Of a stretch of 17,403 nucleotides of DNA, positions 8,446 to 15,702 are shown in pieces. The first letter of the stretch is position 1. Every line of letters starts with the position of its first letter. Source of the DNA: WQUF01 sp031549525 (GTDB taxonomy: Bacteria > Bacillota > Clostridia > Clostridiales > Clostridiaceae); assembly GCA_031549525.1 (NCBI GenBank), contig JAVBPQ010000001.1, forward strand, positions 1-17,403, written 5' to 3'. Position numbers and translations under genes: made by a program. Under the pieces are notes generated by a model. It ran no database searches, had not been told where the DNA came from, and saw nothing but the letters and a program-made list of their open reading frames with translations.

Positions 8446-9741
8446 GTGTACAGGAAAATTGAGAAGTATCTTGTTCAATGGAAATCAAACAAATACCGTA
8501 AACCATTGATTATACAAGGAGCAAGACAAGTTGGTAAAACTTATTCTATACTAGAATTTGGACGCAATAACTACGAAAATGTAGCATATTTAAATTTTGA
8601 AACAAATCCATCTCTTATTAAGACTTTTGGCGAAAATATTACTCCAGAATATTTGATTCCTATTCTATCTAGGATATGTAATCAAACCATTATCCGAGAG
8701 AAAACATTGATCGTATTTGATGAGGTGCAGCTTTGTGAAAGAGCATTGACTTCTTTAAAGTATTTTTATGAAAATGCACCAGAATATCATATAATTGTAG
8801 CAGGAAGCTTACTTGGGGTAGCTGTAAATAGAGAAAATTTTTCCTTTCCAGTTGGAAAAGTGGATATAAAAACACTTTATCCCATGGATATGGAAGAATT
8901 TCTATTAGCTTATGATGAGCAAGAACTTGTAAATTGTATAAAAGATTGCTTTGAAAATAATTCCCCTATGCCGTCTGCGATGCATGAAATAGCTTTAAAA
9001 TATTATCGTGAATATCTTGTTGTTGGTGGCATGCCTGATTGTATAAGCAAATATATAGAAACAAAGGACTTTATATTAATAAGGCATTCTCAGAATATGA
9101 TTCTATCAAGCTATTTAAATGATATGAGTAAATATAATTCTCAAAATGAAATAAAAAAAACTCGCCTTGTGTATGATAATATAACTGTTCAGCTTTCTAA
9201 AAAAAATACTCGTTTCCAATATAAACTTATAAAGACTGGCGCAAGAGCTTCTGAATTTGAAAATGCAATTGAATGGTTAACTCTATCTGGAATTATTACT
9301 CGTATTTATCGTGTAGAACAAGCAAAAAAACCCTTAGAAAATTATAGAGATATAGATTCTTTTAAAGTTTACGTATCTGACATTGGTCTATTATGCGCAA
9401 AAAAAGAAATAGTTCCAGAAGATATATTATTTTTATCAAATGAATTAGATGATTTTAAGGGCGGCATGGTGGAGAATTATGTTTGTTGTCAGCTTATTGC
9501 AAATGAATATAAAGGATATTATTGGTTATCAGACAGAGGGGCAGAAGTTGACTTTGTTATTCAAAGGCAAGGAAAAATAATTCCAATTGAAGTAAAATCT
9601 GCTGATAATACAAAAGCCAAAAGTTTAGGAATTTATATTAGTAAATATAAACCAGAATATGCCATTAAACTATCAACTAAAAATTTTGGATTTGAAGACA
9701 GTAAAAAAACAGTTCCTCTTTATGCAGCTTTTCTATTATAG
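8446..9741 (+). CDS. AAA-family ATPase with DUF4143 C-terminal domain
   Basis: A 431-aa protein of the widespread AAA_14/DUF4143 group whose cellular role is not established. The N-terminal ATPase has Walker A GARQVGKT at residues 25-32 and Walker B with Asp92-Glu93 (LIVFDEVQ). A conserved AGSLLG follows, as in sensor-type segments of this group. The C-terminal part includes VSDIGLLC and GGMVENYV. It ends with Glu367/Asp369, Glu382 and Lys384 in the pattern EVD...IEVKS, resembling a PD-(D/E)XK nuclease-like fold. The start is a GTG with GAGGTG six bases upstream. It stands alone between a terminator and an unrelated gene. Members are often patchily distributed, so recent transfer is possible. 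Confidence 0.9.
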   Translation: MYRKIEKYLVQWKSNKYRKPLIIQGARQVGKTYSILEFGRNNYENVAYLNFETNPSLIKTFGENITPEYLIPILSRICNQTIIREKTLIVFDEVQLCERALTSLKYFYENAPEYHIIVAGSLLGVAVNRENFSFPVGKVDIKTLYPMDMEEFLLAYDEQELVNCIKDCFENNSPMPSAMHEIALKYYREYLVVGGMPDCISKYIETKDFILIRHSQNMILSSYLNDMSKYNSQNEIKKTRLVYDNITVQLSKKNTRFQYKLIKTGARASEFENAIEWLTLSGIITRIYRVEQAKKPLENYRDIDSFKVYVSDIGLLCAKKEIVPEDILFLSNELDDFKGGMVENYVCCQLIANEYKGYYWLSDRGAEVDFVIQRQGKIIPIEVKSADNTKAKSLGIYISKYKPEYAIKLSTKNFGFEDSKKTVPLYAAFLL

Positions 9742-9889
9742 GAATGTCAACTACCCACCACTTAGCCCAACCATTGGTATATGTAAAAAATATTTATTAA
9801 ATTTATTTACTAGTTTAAGTGAAAATCAATAATAATTTATAAATAAAGAATATCATGTTGCCAAATTTTAGATGAAGAGAGGAATTTTT

Positions 9890-10630
9890 ATGATATTTTA
9901 CTTTACTGGCTCTGGAAACTCATATTCTGTTGCCAAGCAAATAGGAGATAAAATTGGAGAGAACCTAGTTCCACTTGCACTTTTTAATGATTTTGAGTCT
10001 TGTCGAAATTGCAAATACATTGGTATTGTTTTTCCATGCTATATAGGTCAAGCGCCCGACATTGTTTTAGATTTCAAGGAAAAGTTATTCAGATATGTTG
10101 ACAAAGATCATACATTTATTTTTTGTGTCATAACCTATGCAAATTCGCCAGCTAATTCCTATAATGCTTTTAAGAGAAGTATTCACGCTTGGTTTGAGGT
10201 GAAGATGCCTGAAAATGATATTGCCAACTCACACGCACCATCAAAGGAAAAAGAGGAACTTCTTTTGTCAAATGCAAAGATAAAGATTGATGGTTTTATA
10301 GAAGATATACTTGCTAAAAAGGAAGTAACTGTCGGATCACGTCCAGTACTTGGAGCCATATTGAAACTTGTTAGTAAGTCTATGAAAAAGATGTATGCTA
10401 ACTTTGATACCTATTTGAGTGCTGATGCTAACTGTTCTAAATGTAAAATGTGTATCCAATATTGCCCTCTTAAAAACATTACCTTTGACAATACACCAGT
10501 GTGGGGCGGCAACTGTGCAAATTGCTTTGGTTGCGTCAATAGATGTCCTAAACAAGCCATACAGTACAAGAAAAAGACAGTTGGTAAACTGCGATATGTT
10601 CATCCAGATTATATGAAAATATATTATTAA
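9890..10630 (+). CDS. EFR1-type flavodoxin/ferredoxin fusion protein
   Basis: A cytoplasmic electron-transfer protein of 246 aa combining a flavodoxin-like FMN domain with a bacterial 2[4Fe-4S] ferredoxin domain. The N-terminus MIFYFTGSGNSYSVAK is the FMN phosphate-binding loop. The C-terminal part carries Cys182-x2-Cys185-x2-Cys188-x3-Cys192-Pro and Cys209-x2-Cys212-x2-Cys215-x3-Cys219-Pro, enough for two clusters. I prefer ATG 9890 to the in-frame ATG 9872, because AGAGG sits seven bases before 9890 and the flavodoxin signature starts right there. Its redox partner is unknown and neighbours give no clue. The next gene converges on it from the other strand. Confidence 0.9.
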   Translation: MIFYFTGSGNSYSVAKQIGDKIGENLVPLALFNDFESCRNCKYIGIVFPCYIGQAPDIVLDFKEKLFRYVDKDHTFIFCVITYANSPANSYNAFKRSIHAWFEVKMPENDIANSHAPSKEKEELLLSNAKIKIDGFIEDILAKKEVTVGSRPVLGAILKLVSKSMKKMYANFDTYLSADANCSKCKMCIQYCPLKNITFDNTPVWGGNCANCFGCVNRCPKQAIQYKKKTVGKLRYVHPDYMKIYY

Positions 10631-10731
10631 CCTGCCACACTCAATCCTTGTAGTTGTAGCCACTTTCCTCAAACCTGTACAGTCATTCGAAAATTCTGTA
10701 ATTTCTGATTTAAGAGGTATAGAAAATAATG

Positions 10732-10757
10732 AGACAGGATAATTCAAGATCCTGTCT
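10732..10757. terminator. Bidirectional terminator between the ferredoxin gene and rpiR remnant
   Basis: A 9-bp stem (AGACAGGAT / ATCCTGTCT) with an 8-nt loop. On the + strand it runs into TTATTTTTTATT, and on the minus strand into CATTATTTTC. It overlaps the stop codon of the minus-strand gene and can serve both convergent genes. Confidence 0.75.
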
Positions 10758-11512
10758 TATTTTTTATTGCCATCAAATATATCAAGCCCACCAGGTAAAT
10801 AGTGAAAAGTTTCTTTCAAAAAAGTCTTATCTATGGTTTCTTTTAATTTTTCATAATTTTTTATCATAAATCCATAAAATAATACATCCAAAAGATGCTG
10901 AGAACTCAACCGGCTGCTCATTCCACCAATACGAAAAGCAGATTCATAACTATCTACATAAAGATTAACATCACATAATTCTAAGAGAGCATTATCAGTA
11001 TGGCTGGTTATAGAAATAGATGGAACTTCTCTTTTCTTAAGATATTGAGCTACTCTTAATGTATCCTCAGTCTGGCCTGTATATGATAGTATTATAGCTA
11101 AATGATCCAAAGAGCACATAAGAGCATGCATAGCCATTTCTGAATAAAAAGAATAAGCAGTAGAGGGAATTCCCATGCGAAGTGCTTTAACCATGGCATC
11201 ATGGCATATAAGGTTAGAAACCCCACTTCCATAAAAATCAATTTGCTTAGCATTTGTCATCATCCCAACAACCTTCTCAAATTTAGCAACTTCATTATGC
11301 TTTTTAACCTCTAAAACTGCTCGAACATTACTGCTCGTAACCTTATCTAAGATATCCGACATAGAATCTCCTGCATCTATTGGATCTTGATACTTAAATA
11401 AAGCTGTGGTATCTATATCATTTACACCCTTTGCAAGTTGAAGTCGAAAGTCAGTAAAACTGTCCATCCCTAGTTTCTTTGTAATACGCATAACTGTGCT
11501 TGAACTACTGAT
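10757..11512 (-). pseudogene. RpiR/MurR-type regulator, 5'-truncated by a tnpB element
   Basis: Encodes the second half of an RpiR-family transcription factor, which usually binds DNA through an N-terminal helix-turn-helix and senses sugar phosphates through a SIS domain. The frame enters with ISSSSTVMRITKKLG, which matches the last helix of the HTH_6 domain. About 40-50 residues of HTH expected before it are absent. The SIS domain is complete: FYGSGVSNLICHDA, the ILSYTGQTEDT loop and SITSHTDNALLELCDVNLYV. Upstream of about 11512 the sequence becomes the hairpin end of the tnpB element and soon hits an in-frame stop. An internal ATG at 11491 could still give a 244-aa SIS protein without DNA binding. 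I saw no 5' half elsewhere in the window. Confidence 0.85.
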
Positions 11513-11703
11513 GCTCCCACACCTGAAGGAGTGGGGTTCTTAAATATATTGACTTTTTCTATACTCTCACTATGAAATAAACTCCATAGTTACAACATTA
11601 TAGACGCTAATCAGTTTCTTTAAGACTTTCACTGCCAAACGTTACTCTTAACGCATTAACGACAGTCTAAGGCCCACATCAACACCTTTGTTTTTTTTTT
11701 GCT
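11512..11703 (-). ncRNA. Predicted omega (guide) RNA scaffold at the element's right end
   Basis: The 190 bases from the tnpB stop to the element end are non-coding but structured. One stem-loop (11631-11666) has ACTG/CAGT and CGTTA/TAACG helices. A second (11569-11590) has a 6-bp stem ACTATG/CATAGT. The terminal hairpin follows. TnpB proteins use an RNA made from this position, whose guide is copied from the flanking DNA just beyond the right end. Here the guide would match the interrupted rpiR codons below 11512. Its existence is inferred from position and from the family, and the 5' end is unknown. Confidence 0.55.
11516..11535. repeat. Right-end hairpin of the tnpB element
   Basis: Imperfect palindrome of 5 + 3 base pairs around an A-A mismatch with a GA centre, ending within a few bases of the junction with rpiR. 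It matches the left-end hairpin in architecture. Confidence 0.7.
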
Positions 11704-13152
11704 TTAAATTCCCATACTGGATATTTTTTTATCTTTGCTATTTTTAAATCTTTCGATTTCTCTATTATGAAGTATTTTAAAATTATCAAATTCGTTAAAA
11801 CATAAACTTCTATCTATTTCTCTTAGATTATCTTTTACATTCATTATCAGGAATGCGCTGTACACATCTCTTTGGATCTTAAATCCATGAAAGTCATTCC
11901 ACCTTTCAGACAATTCTTTTTTGTTATATTCATCCGTTATATGATTGTACTGAGATGCCTTGACCTCAGTTGTATTTATCCTTAATAACTCCTTATTATA
12001 GCAATTAAGCTTATTGTCTAATATGGTTAGAAACATACTTGGAGCTTTGTTCGTTAACGATTTTCCAAATCTCTTTTTTCGTTTAAACTTACCGTTCTCA
12101 TTTTTTTCTGTTTTCTTTGATCTTGCTTGCAATCCTTTATAATTCATAGTTTCAACCAAAATTCTATCACCTAGACTGATTATATAATTAGCCAGTTTTT
12201 CATGAGATTGCTTTCTTATGCACGCTTGTTTTCTGTATATTTCAGATAATAAGTTTTGTGTTTTGATGTACCGTTTTGATTTTATCCAAATCAGTTTTTG
12301 TCTTTTGTCTTTGACCATGATTCCATTTTTGATTGTTCCATCGTCATTATAATTATTCGGATTGTTGGCTCTTCGCTGCCTGTCTAATTTTCTTTGAAGT
12401 ATTAACTTTTGAGTTTCTATGTCATCTATCTCAGGACATAATTCTAATAGTTTCACTTCATTTTTACTTGAGATAGCGATTGTCTGGACGCCCATGTCAA
12501 TTCCTACATTTCCTGTTCCTATGCTATTTTTAATTCCTCCAGTATCTTTATTGATTTTAGATGGGTGTATCCCATCCATAATCAATTGAATATAGAATTT
12601 ATATTCCCCACGGACTAATTTTCTTAAAATCCTACAATATTTTATTTTATCTAATGCCAATGCTTCTTGCACATATAGATCGTTTTTATCTATGACTACA
12701 TCAATTTCTAATCCATTCCATAATAATTTATTATTTTTAAATCTTATTCCAGATGTATTGGATTTTCCTTCAACGCTGTTCATTTCATTGTATTTTTTAA
12801 AATAAACTCTATCAGATTGATGCAACATAAATTTTTGAAACGCATCAAAACATCGAGTCGCTATTTTCTGAGCTGTGAAACTGTCTATGTTTTCTCGGAA
12901 GTGATGTTGCATTGACTTTACATAGCTATGAAGTGAATATTCTGTCAGTCCATATGTTTTATTTAAATCTTTGAATTTAAGATTACGAAGTTTACCTTTT
13001 TTCATCTTAACAGCTTTTCTGTATTCCTTAGATTCACACATGAGATTATATCTTTTATACAATTCACTTAAACAGCTATTATAAATGTTTCTACTTATGT
13101 TCAATCTTACATTCAGTGTTTCTTCTTGATATATTTCTGTATTTAATCTCAA
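11704..13152 (-). CDS. tnpB: TnpB, RNA-guided nuclease of an IS605-type element, zinc-finger-less
   Basis: A 482-aa TnpB/OrfB-family protein, the ancestor group of Cas12 nucleases, expected to cut DNA matching its omega RNA. The RuvC triad is complete: Asp219 in GIDMGVQTIA, Glu334 in ILVETMNYKG and Asp429 in IQRDVYSAF. The usual CXXC...CXXC zinc finger between motifs II and III is missing. Its place is taken by KASQYNHITDEYNKKELSERWND, a conserved-looking replacement known to me from one TnpB subgroup. The N-terminal RLNTEIYQEETLNVRL...YNSCLSELYKRYN is also typical of that group. The TTG at 13152 is the only usual start in frame. Homology continues a few codons upstream (YILTLRLN) to a stop, and a good ribosome-binding site lies about 30 bases before the TTG. 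Reading frame intact otherwise. Confidence 0.88.
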   Translation of the reverse strand: MRLNTEIYQEETLNVRLNISRNIYNSCLSELYKRYNLMCESKEYRKAVKMKKGKLRNLKFKDLNKTYGLTEYSLHSYVKSMQHHFRENIDSFTAQKIATRCFDAFQKFMLHQSDRVYFKKYNEMNSVEGKSNTSGIRFKNNKLLWNGLEIDVVIDKNDLYVQEALALDKIKYCRILRKLVRGEYKFYIQLIMDGIHPSKINKDTGGIKNSIGTGNVGIDMGVQTIAISSKNEVKLLELCPEIDDIETQKLILQRKLDRQRRANNPNNYNDDGTIKNGIMVKDKRQKLIWIKSKRYIKTQNLLSEIYRKQACIRKQSHEKLANYIISLGDRILVETMNYKGLQARSKKTEKNENGKFKRKKRFGKSLTNKAPSMFLTILDNKLNCYNKELLRINTTEVKASQYNHITDEYNKKELSERWNDFHGFKIQRDVYSAFLIMNVKDNLREIDRSLCFNEFDNFKILHNREIERFKNSKDKKISSMGI

Positions 13153-13180
13153 AGTTAAAATATAACTACTGATGAATATT

Positions 13181-13189
13181 CACCTCTCT
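13181..13189 (-). promoter_or_regulatory. Shine-Dalgarno sequence of tnpB lacking a normal start codon
   Basis: Minus-strand GAGAGGTG lies where the conserved N-terminus predicts the start. In the tnpB frame the codons that follow are TGA, then ATA, TTC, ATC, so no ATG, GTG or TTG follows at the right distance. Confidence 0.5.
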
Positions 13190-13223
13190 TTCAATATCTT
13201 GTCTTCTGAAATTTATCTAAAAT

Positions 13224-13252
13224 ATTATATCAAAAAACAATAATTAATTCAA
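13224..13252 (-). promoter_or_regulatory. Sigma-A promoter of tnpB
   Basis: Minus-strand TTGAAT at 13252-13247, a 17-bp spacer, and a perfect TATAAT at 13229-13224. It lies about 70 bases before the TTG and inside the element, so tnpB carries its own promoter. Confidence 0.75.
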
Positions 13253-13259
13253 ACTACAG

Positions 13260-13275
13260 TAGCGCAAAAGCGCTA
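13260..13275. repeat. Perfect GC-core hairpin in the left end of the tnpB element
   Basis: TAGCGC, AAAA loop, GCGCTA: a perfect 6-bp stem just upstream of the tnpB promoter, in otherwise AT-rich DNA. Role unknown. Confidence 0.55.
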
Positions 13276-13283
13276 AATACCTC

Positions 13284-13311
13284 ATAGCACACAATTAAAA
13301 TCGTGTGCTAT
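13284..13311. repeat. 9-bp inverted repeat in the left end of the tnpB element
   Basis: ATAGCACAC at 13284-13292 pairs with GTGTGCTAT at 13303-13311 around a 10-nt loop. It lies upstream of the tnpB promoter, so it is not part of the tnpB transcript. It could be a regulatory or transposition-related structure. Confidence 0.55.
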
Positions 13312-13348
13312 ACTGTATTGATTTTGTCCTAACGGAATTGTTTTTCAT

Positions 13349-13368
13349 CCCAGGATTGAAATCATGGG
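13349..13368. repeat. Left-end hairpin of the tnpB element
   Basis: CCCA, G, GATT, GA, AATC, A, TGGG: an 8-bp stem broken by one G-A mismatch. It mirrors the right-end hairpin in layout and GA centre. Confidence 0.65.
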
Positions 13369-13401
13369 CTTTCAAACAACTGTAATAAGGGCATACTAGA
13401 G

Positions 13402-13527
13402 GACAAAAAAATAATGGGACCGCAAATTCGACGATGCAGTCCCTTTTATTTTGTGTATCAACAAAAAATGGTAAAATTTTCTATTTCTAAAACCAATATT
13501 TTTAGGATCGGTCTTAACACTAGACTT
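13402..13527 (-). ncRNA. Candidate small RNA next to the tnpB element
   Basis: A consensus minus-strand promoter (13562-13534) would start transcription near 13527. A strong terminator hairpin with an uninterrupted T tract ends it near 13403, giving about 125 nt. I see no convincing open reading frame inside. It could be an unlinked small RNA, a leftover leader from a deleted gene, or an unrecognised insertion-sequence remnant. Ends are predictions. Confidence 0.4.
13416..13443. terminator. Strong terminator hairpin, usable in both directions
   Basis: GGGAC, one mismatch, GCA pairs with TGC, mismatch, GTCCC around a 10-nt loop. On the minus strand it is followed by ATTATTTTTTTG, on the + strand by TTTTATTTTG. 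Confidence 0.75.
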
Positions 13528-13533
13528 AGAGTT

Positions 13534-13562
13534 ATTTTAAACGATTTTAATTTTTTTGTCAA
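13534..13562 (-). promoter_or_regulatory. Consensus sigma-A promoter on the minus strand
   Basis: Perfect TTGACA at 13562-13557, 17-bp spacer, TAAAAT at 13539-13534. It points toward the terminator at 13416-13443 and no coding sequence lies between. Confidence 0.65.
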
Positions 13563-13627
13563 ATCTTATTATATTTTAGTAGGAGCTTCAAGTACTACAT
13601 CTGCTATAGTGATAACTCAGTCAATCG

Positions 13628-13639
13628 TGAGTTTGACAC
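13628..13639 (+). repeat. Left inverted repeat of the IS1634-type element
   Basis: TGAGTTTGACAC, matching the reverse complement of 15609-15620 in 11 of 12 positions. Confidence 0.65.
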
Positions 13640-13670
13640 GGTAACTAAAAAAATAGGTATGTATAATTTC

Positions 13671-13699
13671 TTGTATACCAGGGATGATAATGGTATAGA
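13671..13699 (+). promoter_or_regulatory. Probable transposase promoter
   Basis: TTGTAT at 13671-13676, 17-bp spacer and TATAGA at 13694-13699, about 80 bases upstream of the transposase start and inside the insertion sequence. Confidence 0.5.
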
Positions 13700-13773
13700 A
13701 AGAAATTTTTTTTGTCTTATTATCGTTATGTAATGTAGTAGAAGGGAGAAAAACAAGGGATTCTCAAAGAAGG

Positions 13774-15525
13774 ATGATACAATTGTATTTAAAAACAACA
13801 CACAATAAAAAAACAGGAAGGTCATATTTGTCAATTGTAAGAGGATATAGAGATGCACAAACAAGTAAGCCAAAATCAATAACTGTAAAATCAATTGGGT
13901 ATTTAGATGAATTGGAAAAAGAATATAATGACCCAATAGAATATTTTAAAGAAGTTGCTAAGAATATGACAAAAGATTATAACTCAGAAAATGAAGCTAT
14001 AACAATTAACTTCTTAAGAAATGAGATATTAGAAGAGAATACAAACAATAGGAAGAATTTAGGGTATGCAGCAATCCTAAAAATATACCATGAGTTAGAA
14101 CTTGATAAATTCTTCATAAATAAACAAAGACATAAAGAATTTGAATATGATACAAATGCAATGATGATATTGCTTGTAATCTCAAGGCTACTTAATCCAT
14201 GCTCAAAGAAAAAGACATATAATGAAAAAGATAAATACTTTGAGAGGTTTGATTTCACAATAAAGGATATATATAGAGGATTAACATATATATCAAAGAT
14301 ATCAAATGAAACTCAAAAGTATATGCATGAAAAAATAACTATAAAATATGGTAGAGATACAAGTTTAATTTATTATGATATAACAAATTATTACTTTGAA
14401 ATTGATAAGCAAGACAACCTGAGGAGAAAAGGTGTATCAAAAGAACATAGACCTGATCCAATAGTTCAGATGGGACTAGCTATAGATAGAAATGGGATCC
14501 CCATATCCTATAAAATATTCAGTGGAAATAAATCTGAAAAATTAATGTTAAGACCAATGATTTCAGAAATAAAAAAAGAATACAAATTAGGTAGAATAAT
14601 AATAGTTGCAGATAAAGGGCTTAATAGTGGTGACAATATATACTATACCACAACAGATAAAGACAAGGATGGGTATGTATTTAGCCAAACAGTAAGAGGT
14701 TCAAATAAAGAATTTAAAGATTATGTATTAGAAGAAAAAGGATATCGAAATAAAGAGGGTAAAGCAGCAAGTGGAGAAGATGAATTTAAAATTAAGTCAA
14801 GGATATATCCAAGAGAAATTGAAGTCACAACAGTAACAGGAAAAAAGGCTAAAAGAAAAATAGATGAGAAACAAGTTGTCTTTTATAATAAAAAGTATGA
14901 TAAGAAGGCAAAAGCAGAAAGAAATGAAGTTATAGAAAAGGCTATAGCTCTAATAAGTAACCCATCAAATTATAAGAGGGCTACCACCTATGGAGCATCA
15001 AAATATATATTAAATCTTGAGTTTGATAAAAAGACAGGAGAAATAATAACCACAGATAAAGCATTGAAGCTTGATTTAGAGAAATTAAAAGAAGAAGAAA
15101 AATATGATGGATATTATTGTATAGTGACAAGTGAGCTAAAAGAAACAGACGAGAAAATAACAGAAATATATAGAGGGTTATGGAAAATAGAAGAATCATT
15201 TAGGGTAACCAAAAGTGATCTTGAATCAAGACCAGTTTATTTATCAAAAGAAGATCATATAAATGCACATTTTTTAACATGCTTTATATCATTAGTAATA
15301 TCAAGAATACTTCAAATGAAAACAGGATATGAGTATTCAGTAAGTGAATTAATGAATAGTTTAAATAAAATATCATGTACAAATGAACAGGAAAATATTT
15401 ATTTATTTGATTTTAGAAATGAAGTAACAGATGCCATAGGAAAAGCTCTAGGCATTGATTTTACTAAAAAAAGAATGCAATTATCACAAATAAAAAAAAT
15501 TTTATCACAAGTAAAAAAAAGATGA
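13774..15525 (+). CDS. IS1634-family transposase (DDE)
   Basis: A 583-aa DDE transposase that would cut and join the element's ends. Catalytic residues appear complete: Asp202 in LIYYDITNYYFE, Asp280 in IIVADKGLNSG and Glu473 in IYRGLWKIEESFRVTKS. The last motif keeps the Tyr, Glu and Lys spacing of the IS4-superfamily YREK box. The N-terminus LYLKTTHNKKTGRSYLSIVRGYRD is the usual family start. ATG 13774 has AGAAGG directly touching it, which is too close. TTG at 13783 is better spaced and starts nearer the family's usual N-terminus, so the true start may be there. No frameshift is seen, so the element may be active. Confidence 0.9.
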   Translation: MIQLYLKTTHNKKTGRSYLSIVRGYRDAQTSKPKSITVKSIGYLDELEKEYNDPIEYFKEVAKNMTKDYNSENEAITINFLRNEILEENTNNRKNLGYAAILKIYHELELDKFFINKQRHKEFEYDTNAMMILLVISRLLNPCSKKKTYNEKDKYFERFDFTIKDIYRGLTYISKISNETQKYMHEKITIKYGRDTSLIYYDITNYYFEIDKQDNLRRKGVSKEHRPDPIVQMGLAIDRNGIPISYKIFSGNKSEKLMLRPMISEIKKEYKLGRIIIVADKGLNSGDNIYYTTTDKDKDGYVFSQTVRGSNKEFKDYVLEEKGYRNKEGKAASGEDEFKIKSRIYPREIEVTTVTGKKAKRKIDEKQVVFYNKKYDKKAKAERNEVIEKAIALISNPSNYKRATTYGASKYILNLEFDKKTGEIITTDKALKLDLEKLKEEEKYDGYYCIVTSELKETDEKITEIYRGLWKIEESFRVTKSDLESRPVYLSKEDHINAHFLTCFISLVISRILQMKTGYEYSVSELMNSLNKISCTNEQENIYLFDFRNEVTDAIGKALGIDFTKKRMQLSQIKKILSQVKKR

Positions 15526-15554
15526 TTCTATAACAAATTTATGACTTTTTTTAA

Positions 15555-15591
15555 GGACCTACATTCCTTTAATTACAAAGGTTTGAGGTCC
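15555..15591 (+). terminator. Terminator of the transposase gene
   Basis: Two stacked helices, GGACCT/AGGTCC and CCTTT/AAAGG, are followed by ATTTTTACCTTTTTT. It lies inside the insertion sequence just before the right inverted repeat. Confidence 0.75.
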
Positions 15592-15608
15592 ATTTTTACC
15601 TTTTTTAG

Positions 15609-15620
15609 GTGTCAAAGTCA
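15609..15620 (-). repeat. Right inverted repeat of the IS1634-type element
   Basis: GTGTCAAAGTCA, the reverse complement of the left repeat with one mismatch. Confidence 0.65.
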
Positions 15621-15702
15621 GGTTTCATAACAACTACAAGTAATATGGGATATTTCAAAATATAATATGTTATATTTATGAAGTTAAAAATAGCAATAAA
15701 TT

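Larger units (their letters stand above)
11512..13381 (-). mobile_element. tnpB-only IS200/IS605-type element (ends approximate)
   Basis: Single-stranded-transposon-type element carrying only tnpB. Both ends have similarly built imperfect hairpins. The right end (11516-11535) has CCCAC, a mismatch, CCT-GA-AGG, a mismatch, GTGGG. The left end (13349-13368) has CCCA, a mismatch, GATT-GA-AATC, a mismatch, TGGG. The right end abuts interrupted rpiR codons, which fixes that boundary to within a few bases. The left boundary is inferred from a TTAC at 13385-13382 (minus strand), the target tetranucleotide known for IS608. No tnpA is present, so movement would need a helper in trans. Such elements make no target duplication. 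Confidence 0.7.
13628..15620 (+). mobile_element. IS1634-family insertion sequence
   Basis: About 2.0 kb with one transposase gene. Terminal inverted repeats read TGAGTTTGACAC on the left and TGACTTTGACAC on the right (11 of 12 bases), each followed a little further in by a run containing TAAAAAA. I see no short direct duplication flanking these ends. IS1634 relatives are known for long, variable duplications, which I cannot exclude. The element lies about 250 bp from the tnpB element's left end and next to toxin-antitoxin debris. Confidence 0.75.

Noticed and set aside
8231..8509. Open frame spanning the end of the beta-glucosidase gene and the start of the ATPase gene
   Set aside because: Overlaps two well-supported genes and crosses the operon terminator.
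9742..9889. Sequence TCAACTACCCACC and a small CCAA/TTGG hairpin, suggestive of an old IS200/IS605 end
   Set aside because: Too short and too degraded to support an element end; otherwise the gap shows only AT-rich leader sequence.
10631..10731. Open + strand stretch after the ferredoxin stop
   Set aside because: No start codon with a ribosome-binding site; the frame runs back into the ferredoxin gene and no family is recognised.
10337..10747. Open frame of 136 codons on the minus strand under the ferredoxin gene
   Set aside because: It is the antisense of the two cysteine motifs and ends in the terminator; no independent coding signs.
13256..13311. Closely spaced inverted repeats that might suggest a CRISPR array
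   Set aside because: The two stems have different sequences and no repeat-spacer periodicity; no cas genes are present.
13414..13644. Open frame of 76 codons on the + strand left of the IS1634 element
   Set aside because: It starts inside a terminator hairpin, has no ribosome-binding site, crosses the left inverted repeat and matches no family I know.
13604..13936. Minus-strand frame rich in Leu/Phe resembling a membrane protein
   Set aside because: Antisense of the AT-rich transposase start; hydrophobicity is a by-product of composition.
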